From assembly GCA_948144175.1 (NCBI GenBank), contig CANXME010002675.1, forward strand, positions 620,001 through 684,000: DNA of 64,000 nt. The letters are read 5' to 3'. The notes under the pieces are model-generated. The model made no database searches and was not told where the DNA came from. It was given only the letters and a program-made list of their open reading frames with translations. Origin of the DNA: Closterium sp. NIES-65. Taxonomy: Eukaryota; Streptophyta; Zygnematophyceae; Desmidiales; Closteriaceae. The translations under genes were made by a program, and so were the position numbers. Positions 42,795 through 54,700 of this stretch are shown here, piece after piece. Numbering within the stretch: the first letter of the stretch is position 1; the number at the start of each line of letters is the position of its first letter.

Positions 42795-45700
42795 TTTTGG
42801 CTTAGGACGTAAAATGCACTTTCAGTCCGGAGCACCGAGTCTGAGACTTGAGTTTTCTTGCGATGAATTGATGGCTCGGGACGAGCCATTCAGTCGGAAG
42901 CAGTTCATGATAATTGGCTGTGGCGTTTTGTGACAAGTGGTGGCGTTTTGTGGGGCTTCGTGGTTTGGTAACGTTTAGCCCTGCCCGTACTTGGGGAGCA
43001 CTGGGTGTCCTTCCTGACTGGAACCTGTTGGTTACCATCATTTTTTTTTTTTTTTTTTTTGGAGCGTTGCTATGTACCCCGGGCAATTGCTTGCTACGTG
43101 CGCTCCTCACGCCACGCCCCCTCCCACCCATCCCACCCAGACACACTTCCCTTTCATCTGATTCCTCCTGGCTACCTCCACACCCTCCAACACCCACCTC
43201 TCGTCTTGTCCCCTCTCCCCATTCCCCACGTCACCTCCACTCCACCAACCCGCAGTGCAATTCCTGCAGGACTGCAACACGGCATGGGGTCAGTCGTTGC
43301 CTGGTTGGGCGTACTCCAATCCGGACTGCAGCAGTGTAGAGGGCATCACATGCGACAGCAACGGAATGGTCTTGGAGTTGTGAGATTCAATCTGCACTCT
43401 AACTGAAGTGTGCTTGACGCTCGTGCGGGGGGGGGGTTGCCCCCTAAGTATGCGCATGCAGTGATCACCATGACGTGCGCGTGTGCTACCAACAAGGCCG
43501 CACCACACCACTCTTTCACTCTCCTGATCTGATGGTAACCATACGCCAGCACATGCTTGGGTGCTCTTGGGTGCTCTTGGGTGCATTTGGGTGCTCTTGG
43601 GTGTTCTTGGGTGCAGGAAGATACCCGAGCTCAACCTAAGCGGGTCCATTCCGAATTCCATCAGCAGCCTCCGCGAGCTCTCTATTCTGTACGTTCTCCA
43701 CTATGTTGGGCATTGGGCCCAAATGCATTGGTAGGGATGAGCAAGGGGCGAACACGAAACACGGTCGAGGCCTTGAAAATAAAGAGGATTAGGGTGTAAC
43801 ATTTTCAGTACACTTCGCTCATTTCCTTTGTCGCTATCTACAATTTGCCTCTCCTGTTCCCTCTCCTATGCCCAGCTCCAAGTATCTACAGAATCCAAGC
43901 CATTCGTGTTCATCGTTGCAGATATCTTCAGTACAATCAGCTCACTGGCTCAATCCCCGCTGCAATCGGCACCCTTACAAACCTGGAACAACTGTAAGCA
44001 GGAACGAGCAAGTACTGTACTCGAACCGGTTCAGGCCAAACCTGGTCGAACCGGGAGGTGTAGTCAAACAGGGCCAGCCTAAACTGCATGTGGAAAAACA
44101 CACTTAATGTGCATAATGTGCACAAGGAGGAACTGGTTCAGTAACGCTTGAGAAATGATCCACAAACTGTTAAGAACCAAGTGCAAGATGCTATGTTATT
44201 ATAATCTGAAAAAGCTGAAGTGAAAGGAGTTGGTTTGGAGAGATGCTGTGCCTCAAGGAGATCTGAAAAGCTCAATGTCTCTTGCAGAGGATTCTCATGC
44301 AACACTTAGATGTTCGTGTAGAGCGAACCGAACATGTTCGCTGTTCGCCCGTTGCTCATGTCTAGATTAGGGTGTAACATTTTCAGTACACTTCGCTCAT
44401 TTCCTTTTGTCGCTATCTACAATTTGCCTCTCCTGTTCCCTCTCCTATGCCCAGTTGCCTCCGCAAATTATGATGTGCCTTGGGCCACGCTTAGAACACG
44501 TCTGTCCTCACTTCTCCTACCCCTTTCTATCCCCTGCCATCGTCAACACACATCTTATGGAGAAAGTCTATCGCACAGCCTTTCATGCCTCTGTTACATT
44601 TTCAGGAATTTCGCCTCTCAATGGAGTTGCTTTTTCCTATCCCTGCTCGTTTCCATGCAATCTTCAGCTCGTTGTATCTGACTGATGCATGCCCATTCGT
44701 GTTCACCACCGCAGATTGCTTGATCATAATCGGCTGACTGGCTCAATCCCTACTGCAATTGGCAACCTTGCAAACCTAAAAAGCCTGTAAGTAGGCAAGA
44801 GCACATACCCAACCCAAATTGTTCAGGTCAAACCTGGTCGAACTGGCGGCATGAATAGTTTGACCCTTGTCGGGCCACGACTAGACCTAGTAGGTTTCCG
44901 GTGAGGGTAATATACGTGGCCCTGACATTGTTTTCGAAAATAAGTACTATTGATGTTCATTTACGTCGCAGATTTCGCCGATCCGTCGAACGTGGCCAGA
45001 AGTGACCACGTTCGAATGTACGTGCTCGGGCACGTTCATCAACAGATTCAACTTTCGTTCTACTGCCATTTCTTGGGCAATTGGCAGTTTTCACTCGGTT
45101 CGATGTTCAAGCGCTCACATCCGAACCTCAATGGGTTTGAATCGCACTGGTGCAGCTCGTGCTGAACCGGTTTAAGAACTTAAGTATGTAAGCACCTGAG
45201 TACCTAATGCTCCAAAATCTGTACAACACAGATGTAACTAGATCATTGTTACTTGGAATGGGAAAGGAAAGTGAGCTCCAAGGTTGCGTTGCTATGTAGT
45301 GGGACCCACCACGGGGTTTGATTCGCACGACTACTTCTATTTGGGGGAACAGGTTCGACCTGAAATAGATCGATAAGAAAAATGCCCCTAATTGAGGCAA
45401 ACCAGTTCCCAAGCAGCATGTCTCTCCTCACTTCCCCTACCACCATCTACTCTTTGCCAATGTCAGTTTACATCCCACAATCAATGTCGTTCTGCACATC
45501 ATGCCTCTGTTGCATTTCCATAAAGTTCGCCTCCAACAGAGTATCTTCCTCCTGTCTCCAGCTCGTTTCCATGCAAGCTTGAGCTTCCTGTATCTACCGC
45601 ATGCCCATGCATGCTCATTGTGGCAGAGGACTTTCTAGCAATAAACTCACTGGTGTGATTCCCACTGCAGTAAGCTGCCTTGTAAAGCTAAATTACATGT

Positions 45701-48700
45701 AAGCCCCGTTGCTTGGCCGTGTTTCCCTTGTGCCCGTCTCCTCCATGATTTTCCCTCCATGTGATGTGTGTAAGCCACATAGCTTGGGTACAATCTGTAA
45801 GAACTTGAGGTAGAATTTTCTCTCCACTCCTTCATTTCCTTTGTCATTATCGTGTAATCTTTGGGTGTCTGTCTCGATAGACAGAAAAGTACTTAGGGTA
45901 TCTTTCAAAACATGGTCGAGGCCTTGAAAATAAAGAGGATTAGGGTGTAACATTTTCAGTACACTTCGCTCATTTCCTTTTGTCGCTATCTACATTTTGC
46001 CTCTCCTGTTCCCTCTCCTATGCTTAATTTCCTCTGCAAATTATGATGTGCCTTGGGCCACGCTAAGAACACGTCTCTCCTCACTTCTCCTGCTCATTTC
46101 TATCCCCTGCCATCGTCAACACACATCTTATGGAGAAAGTCTATCGCACAGCCTTTCATGCCTCTGTTACATTTTCAGGAATTTCGCCTCTCAATGGAGT
46201 TGCTTTTTCCTATCCCTGCTCGTTTCCATGCAATCTTCAGCTCGTCGTATCTGAATGATGCATGCCCATTCGTATTCACCACCGCAGATGGCTTGATCAG
46301 AATCAGCTCACTGGCTCAATCCCTACTGCAATTGGCAACCTTGCAAACCTAGAACGCCTGTAAGTAGGCAAAGAGTAGACATGAGCAAAAATTCGAACCC
46401 CTGTTCGGTTCGGCTTCGAAGTGTTCGACTCGAACGTGTTCGACTGTTTTTTTTTCCCAAAATTGTTCGTGACGAACACCTTTGTGTTCGTCACAAACAC
46501 GTTCGACTGTTCGAGTGTTCGTGTGCAGACAAATGCACAAACACCTAGTTGTTCGCGAACACAATGTGTTCGTCGCAAACACCTGGGTGCTCGAGGGAAA
46601 ATTAGGCGCGTCAAAGTTTCACGCGCTGGATCTTAGAGGGGAAAGCTACGATGAGCTCAATCGGCGATAATGCATAAAGGATGGCATTCCGCCCCCTACC
46701 CATGGTTAAAATTTCACATTGTGGCTGGAAACGTTAGGTATAAGGTTGGATATGGGTAGGAGACGGTTAAAAAAGGAACTGAGGGCATTTCGGTTTAGGT
46801 TGGAGTTTAGCAAGGCAAAATTGGATATCCACCAGATCTGCGCCAAGCCTAACTATATCTGTTGTAGGGCTATAGGGAACGTGATATTGCTTCTAGTACA
46901 CTCGCACTGCCTGAATGTGACTATAATGAAAGAATCCCCCAAGGCAAACTGTTCGAGTTCGAGTCAAACACCTTAGTGTTCGGCCTTGCCTAAAAAATGT
47001 TCGACCCTATACTCGGACGGGGAACACTAACATTTAAGAAAACCGTTCGAGTCACACGTGTTTGGTTCGGTTCGAGTTGACCAAGTGTTCGCAAACTGTT
47101 CGAAACAAACGTGTTCGGTTCGCCCGTTGCTCATGTCTAGGCAAGAGCAGATACGGAACCCGAATTGTTCAGGTCGAACCTGGTCGAACTGGCGGCATGA
47201 AGACGAGGGGTGGAAGCAGAGAGAGGAGGAAATGGTCGGTCTTTGTGATCTTCCGAATGCAGCTCTCAATGACGCCATTCTCCTTAGGGGAGTACGGGAG
47301 GGTGTGAGTCTGATCTGGTGGATGCCATACGCGGCACAGTAGGAGACAGGCAGGGGTCTTGTTAAGAGAACTCTTTTCTGCCGTTGAGTGCAAGGCTGTT
47401 CTGTCCTATTGATGACCACAGCAGATGCCTCACCTTGGTATGAAGGAACAAGGTCGAGGAGTACCTGTTAGACGTGAGCAACAGGAAGACTCGAACATGT
47501 TCTTACGAACAGTTTCGAACGCGTGAGATACCTGAACCAAACTCGAACGGTTCAATTCCAAACTCGCTATGAAGGGGGGGATTCGTGGTTAACCCGTTTG
47601 TTAACGATCCGCTATGTAGGGGTCGATTCGTGGTCCGATTATAGATTAACAAACCAAACCGATTGTTCCCGACCTAGTGAGCTCCGATACCAAACCAAAC
47701 CAATTTGATCTGGTTAATATCCTTCAACATCACACTACTTGTAACGCTTTAAATGAACCAAATTGACAAACAAACTGGTTTATCACAAATCAGTTCGTCA
47801 CAAACTAGTTTCATAAAATAATGGTTTGGTTCAGGTAATACCGAACCGAACCAAAGTTCGATCGGTTCTCGCGTATAGTCACATCAAGCACAATAGGTCC
47901 ACAGTAGAAAAACAGACCCAATGTGCACAATATGCAATAGTGGGGGAAACGGCTGTTGAGCAGCTGAGGAGAGGAAAACAAGGAGGTGGAAACAGTGAGC
48001 AGCGACCAGGTGCAGCAGATGATGGAGGAGAGGGAGTAGGAGAGGGGGGGGGGGGGGGGGGGGGGGTTCGGGTGGGTTGGGAGAGCAAAAGGCGAGTACG
48101 AGGCAGGCTTCAGCGGCCGAGGTAGTGCGCAGGCAGGTCCCAACTGCAACGAGGGCAACTCGGGGTTGAGGGCATGCGGTTCGAAGTAGAGGGTGTGCGG
48201 TTTGGATTTGCGGGCACGGATGCCATAGTTGAGGTCGCAGCGGGTGTATTTGAGGTCGTGTGGAAAGCACGCACGCCATAGTCAAAGCGCACGCGCGCGC
48301 GTGCTTAATAATAAGGGAACGGATACAACGCGATAGAGTTAAATGCGCGGACAGTGGGAACAAGACTGGGAGAAACAGGAGGAGAATTGTCAAACAAATA
48401 GTAGGAATTGCTCAGAGGAAGAATCCCAGAGAGGAGATTTCCTACATTTCCAAGGATGTAGTTTTAAGGCCTAGTCTCTGCACAACCTTTGTAATCTTCT
48501 CTCCATTCCTTTCATTTCCTTTTGTTGCTATCTTGACTTCGCGTTGCCCTTTCCCTTTCCTATGCTCAATCCCCGCACAAATTATGATTTGACTTGGAGC
48601 AAGAACACGCCTCTCCTCAATTTTCTTGCCCCCATCTATCCCATGCCATTGTCAAAACACATCTCATGGACAAAGTCCATTGCACAGCCTTACATTGATA

Positions 48701-51700
48701 GGAATTTCGCCTGCCAATAAAGTTAGCTTGCTCTTATACCAGCGCATTTCCATGCAATCTTCAGCTCCCTGTATCTGACTCATGCATGCCCCGTTGTGAT
48801 CATTGGCGCAGAAATCTTTACGAAAATCAGCTCACTGGCTCAATCCCCACTGCAATCACCAACCTTGCAAACCTAGTCGTCATGTAAGTAGAGATGAGCA
48901 GGTGGTGGTGAGCCCTGTAGAAGATGGATAGGTGAACATCAGGGCACAATGGGAAGAAGATCATATCCTTAGCGAGAAGATGGTACAAGCCTCAGAGGCG
49001 AGGCAGAGTGTTCTCTAATCATAATATCTTGGGAAGTAGTGTAGCCATAGATGTATGGCTGAACACTTGAGAGGCTAGCTGCCGCCCTAAAAGTTGAGGG
49101 CAAGGCTTGCCAACCTTGCCAAGCTAACAAGTGAGGCCTCTTGTTGCACATGCAGGCTAGGCTGGAACATATGGCATATCATAGGGGCCAGAAATGTGAA
49201 TAAAGAATGCCAGAAATGTGAATATGGAACATATGGCACATCATAAGTGGCAAGGCCAGCAGTGACCACACTTCACAGTAGTTGAGTGTAGTGGGGTATG
49301 GACATGCCATGGTGAGCATAATATGAGAGGAGAAAGTGCAGTGTCTAAACTGAACCACTTTGGTTTGAAACAAACTAGCTCGTGATTGGATGTTAGAGTG
49401 GCCAAACCCAAACCTGATTGGGTTTGAGCCCCACTAATCAGAGCCGAACCGTTCAAGTTCGGTTGCCTGGACCGAATGTAAACAACAGTGTACTGAAGCA
49501 GCCGTAGGCTGCCTACTGATTCAAAATCAGTACGACACACACATAACTAGCGTGTTGTTACTGGAGACGTTGAATTGCCATATAATGGGATCCGCTGTTC
49601 CACTGAGTCTAAGTTGCGCAATCGTCAATTCAAGGGTAACCTGTTCGACCCGAAACTCGAGCTTCTTGTATGCTCGACCCGTTCATCATTGCAGGTCACT
49701 CATCTTTGCAAGCTTCTTGCGTCCTTCTCTTCCTCCCTTCACAGCACTCTCCTCATCAAACCTCCATTTTTCGTTTTCTGTTTTTATTCCTCTATATAGT
49801 TTCTGCCTCTCTGATTCCCTCTCCCGTGCTCTCTTCCTTGGGCCATTCTATATGTCAATGGCACTCCTTGGGGCACACAAAGTGCATGTTGCTCCTCACA
49901 TCTTCTGCCCCCACCTATCCTATGCCAGCGTTAGCTCACATCCACGAACAATGTCCATGTTGTTGCCTTTCATTCCTTCGTTGCATTCTCGGAAATCTCG
50001 CCTTCTAGTGGAGCTGCGCTGGTTGAGCTTCCTGTGTCTACGACATGCGCATTCATGCCCATCGTGGCAGAGATTTCAGTAGCAATCGACTCACTGGCAC
50101 AATTCCAGCTTCAATGGGGAACTTCGCAGACCTGACTTATTTGTGAGCTCCCGTCAAGGCCTATGCTTGGCTGTACTCTTGCCTATTCTCGTCTCTAGTG
50201 TCCGCCATTTCTCCTTCTTTTGATGCTAGTCCTGGCGTATGCACTCCATTCTTCTCTCTTCCTTCTTATCCAGGTCTCTCATGTGTTCGTCCTCGTGACC
50301 ATTCTACGCGAGGATGACACTGGGGCACTTAAAGAGCACATCTTTCCTCACTTCTCGTGTCCCCATCTATCCCCTGCCACTGTCCGCACATCTCATCGAC
50401 AATGTCCATCGTGCTGCGTTTCATGCCTTTGTTGCATTCGAAGTAATTTCGCATCGTAATGGAGTTGCTTGTTCCAACTGAGCTTGGTGCCATGCAAACT
50501 TGAGGTTCCTGCATCCACTGCATGCCCATTCATGAGCAAATCCCGAACACGAACGAGCTTGGGTCGATCGTCTATTGAACTCGTTTAGCGGGCGAACTGA
50601 ACGTGTTTGGTTTCGGCCCAAAAGCTTCTATAAATTTTTTGTCGGAGTGTTAGTCTTTGTAGGTGAACACTTATGTATTTGCCTCGAACACCACAATCAT
50701 GTTCGAGGCAAACATGTTTGTGTGTGTTCGCCTAGGGGGTGCATTTCGCTACAGTCACATTACAGACGACATTAAATTCTTCAATGTACTTGAGAACCTT
50801 ACTCCTTGAATATTTCGATTACAACGATTGTCAATGAAATGAAGCCCCATCAAGGTATAACGGAGGAGGACCTAGCTAGGCGGGAACCTCAGTAGGCGAG
50901 GTTGGGTGCTGGTCTGGAAATGCCAAGCCCGAAGGCAATGCGAGTCAGTGGCCTCGGGAGGCGAGGTCATCGGATCGAGCCTAGTCTTCCAAAAAGGTGA
51001 AGCGTTGTTGCGTAAGCTCAGAAAGGAGTAGAAGTTTGAGGCATCACCTTACCTCGTAGGCATCACCTTACCTCGTAGGCATCACGTTTGCAAAAAACGT
51101 TCGTCCCGAACCGAATCAACTCGGTCGAGCAGTTTGACGCATCACCTTACCTCTTAGGCAACACCTCGTACCCACCCAAGCAAACCACGCACCTACCCAC
51201 TTGCATATGGGTGTGGTGTGAAGTTGAAGGTTCATTTTAGGGCGAGTTCATTTTACAGCATTCCGTTCAGGGTTTAGCTCCATCTGCATGACTTAGGCGT
51301 GTAGGGCTCTTAAAGGCAATTAGGGGCTGTTCTTTGATAATAGGTTCAATATGGCCACATCATGGGGAGCAGGCAACCAGGCCGTGAGAGAGAGGCCAGG
51401 TCCAAGCGTGACCCTTTTGCTCCCGTGACCCGACGTCGGCGATTTTGGTAGTTGAACAGAACCTGTTCGTGTTTGGGTCGATTCTGACCTTCCAGATCTT
51501 GAACCTCCAGATCTTGAACCTCCAGATCTTGAACCTCCAGATCTTGAACCTCCAGATCTTGAACCTCCAGATTTTGAACCTCCAGATCTTGAACCTCCAG
51601 ATCTTGAACCTCCAGATCTTGAACCTCCAGATCTTGAACCTCCAGATCTTGAACCTCCAGATCTTGAACCTCCAGATCGTGAACCTCCAGATCTTGAACC

Positions 51701-54700
51701 TCCAGATCTTGAACCTCCAGATCTTGAACCTCCAGATCTTGAACCTCTCCATTGCATGTTTTTGTTTGTTTGTAACAAACAGGTTCGTTTTGACTAGGAA
51801 AGAAGTTTGACAAGGCTTGGCGAACCTGTTTGGGTCCGGTTCATGCTCATGTCTAGGTTGGGGTGTTGCTTTTTGCTGCTATAGTGTCTTTCCCTTTTGT
51901 CTTCCTTTTCCTTGCGCAAATTGCGAGGTACCTTAGGGAAAGCATGGAACACGTCTTTCCTCACTTCCGGTCCCTTTGTATCCTCTGCCATTGGCAGCAC
52001 ACATCTCACAGACAAAGTCCATTGCTCAGCATTTCATGCCTCTGTTGCAACATCTGCAATTTTTCCTCCTAAAGGAGTTGCTTGCTCCTTTCCTTTCTCG
52101 TTGTGCAATCGTCAGCTCCAAGTATAATGCCATTCGTGTTCATCGTTGCAGATATCTTCAGTACAATCAGCTCACTGGCTCAATCCCCGCTGCAATCGGC
52201 ACCCTTACAAACCTGGAACACCTGTAAGCAGGAACGAGCAAGTACTGTACTCGAACCGGTTTAGGCCAAACCTGGTCAAACCGGGAGGTGTAGTCAAACA
52301 GGGCCAGCCTAAACTGCATGTGGAAAAACACACTTAATGTGCATAATGTGCACAAGGAGGAACTGGTTCAGTAATGCTTGAGAAATGATCCACAAACTGT
52401 TAAGAACCAAAGAGCAAGATGCTATGTTATCATAATCTGAAAAAGCTGAAGTGAAAGGAGTTGGTTTGGAGAGATGCTGTGCTTCAAGGAGATCTGAAAA
52501 GCTCAATGTCTCTTGCAGAGGATTCTCATGCAACACTTAGATGTTCGTGTAGAGCGAACCGAACATGTTCGCTGTTCGCCCGTTGCTCATGTCTAGATTA
52601 GGGTGTAACATTTTCAGTACACTTCGCTCATTTCCTTTTGTCGCTATCTACAATTTGCCTCTCCTGTTCCCTCTCCTATGCCCAGTTGCCTCCGCAAATT
52701 ATGATGTGCCTTGGGCCACGCTAAGAACACGTCTGTCCTCACTTCTCCTACCCCTTTCTATCCCCTGCCATCGTCAACACACATCTTATGGAGAAAGTCT
52801 ATAGCACAGCCTTTCATGCCTCTGTTACATTTTCAGGAATTTCGCCTCTCAATGGAGTTGCTTTTTCCTATCCCTGCTCGTTTCCATGCAATCTTCAGCT
52901 CGTCGTAACTGACTGATGCATGCCCATTCGTGTTCACCACCGCAGATTGCTTGATCATAATCGGCTCACTGGCTCAATCCCTACTGCAATTGGCAACCTT
53001 GCAAACCTAAAAAGCCTGTAAGTAGGCAAGAGCACATACCGAACCCAAATTGTTCAGGTCAAACCTGGTCGAACTGGCGGCATGAATAGTTTGACCCTTG
53101 TCGGGCCACGACTAGACCTAGTAGGTTTCCGGTGAGGGTAATATACGTGGCCCTGAAATTGTTTTCGAAAATAAGTACTATTGATGTTCGTTTACGTCGC
53201 AGATTTCGCCGATCCGTCGAACGTGGCCAGAAGTGACCACGTTCAAATGTACGTGCTTGCGCACGTTCATCAACAGATTCAACTTTCGTTCTACTGCCAT
53301 TTCTTGGGCAATTGGCAGTTTTCACTCGGCGAGGCGAGCTGAGTAGAAAAATACTCACTTTTTACTCGTTACAAAGAGATGAGGAAGAAAACCGACTTTG
53401 TCAACCTGTCACGCCGGAATCACATTGAGCAATTACATGTTCGTCTATTGCTTCTTCTTTATGCAATACAGCCCCTTGGCTTTCCAGTCATTGCAACGAT
53501 TCTCTTTTTCACACCTTGTGTTCATTGCAGACATCTTAATAACAATCAGCTCACTGGCTCAATCCCCACTACAATCAGCATGGTTACAAATCTAGAAGGC
53601 CTGTAAGTATGCATGTGCAAGTGCCGAACCCAAACCGGTTCCGTCGAACCTGGTCGAATTGGCGGGCGTAGTTGAACGAAGCGAAGCACTTTGTTTCGGA
53701 TTGAACCAGCCTAACAGCTTATGGTTCGATGTTCAAGCGCTCACATCCGAACCTCAATGGGTTTGAATCGCACTGGTGCAGCTCGTGCTGAACCGGTTTA
53801 AGAACTTAAGTATGTAAGCACCTGAGTACCTAATGCTCCAAAATCTGTACAACACAGATGTAACTAGATCATTGTTACTTGGAATGGGAAAGGAAAGTGA
53901 GCTCCAAGGTTGCGTTGCTATGTAGTGGGACCCACCGCGGAGTTTGATTCGCACGACCACTTCTATTTGGGGGAACAAGTTCGACCTGAAATAGATCTAT
54001 AAGAAAAATGTCCCTAATTGAGGCAAACCAGTTCCCAAGCAGCATGTCTCTCCTCACTTCCCCTACCACCATCTACTCTTTGCCAATGTCAGTTTACATC
54101 CCACAATCAATGTCGTTCTGCACATCATGCCTCTGTTGCATTTCCATAAAGTTCGCTCCAACAGAGTATCTTCCTCCTGTCTCCAGCTCGTTTCCATGCA
54201 AGCTTGAGCTTCCTGTATCTACCGCATGCCCATGCATGCTCATTGTGGCAGAGGGCTTTCTAGCAATCAACTCACTGGTGTGATTCCCACTGCAGTAAGC
54301 TGCCTTGTAAAGCTAAATTACATGTAAGCCCCGTTACTTGGCCGTGTTTCCCTTGTGCCCGTCCCCTCCATGATTTTCCCTCCATGACTTTCCTTCCATG
54401 TGATGTGTGTAAGCCACATTGCTTGGGTACAATCTGTAAGAACTTGAGGTAGATTTTTCTCTCCCCTCCTTCATTTTCTTTGTCATTTTCGTGTAATCTC
54501 TGGGTGTCTGTCTCGATAGACAGAATAGTGGATATCTTTGAAAACACGGTCGAGGCCTTGAAAATAAAGAGGATTAGGGTGTAACATTTTCAGTACGCTT
54601 CGCTCATTTCCTTTCGTCACTATCTACAATTTGCCTCTCCTGTTCCCTCTCCTATGCTTAATTGCCTCTGCAAATTATGATGTGCCTTGGGCCACGCTAA

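Larger units (their letters stand above)
43899..48302 (+). repeat. Internal segmental duplication of the LRR gene, copy 1
   Basis: About 4.4 kb containing exons 4-7 and their introns, nearly identical to 52129-56513. It lacks a 395-bp piece present in copy 2 (53330-53724, with exon 12) and has a 420-bp piece absent from copy 2 (about 47846-48265). Confidence 0.9.

Noticed and set aside
46385-46600. tRNA genes suggested by GTTCG/CGAAC words
   Set aside because: The words resemble the T-loop motif, but no A-box, acceptor stem or cloverleaf spacing could be found; they are repeated at high density in both orientations.
51491-51745. CRISPR-like array
   Set aside because: The 15-bp units are directly joined with no spacers, and the surroundings are introns of a plant-type gene.
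51320-51813. Long open frames on both strands in the 15-bp array
   Set aside because: They result from a repeat unit divisible by three that lacks stops; the peptides are pure repeats such as FKIWR and QILNL.
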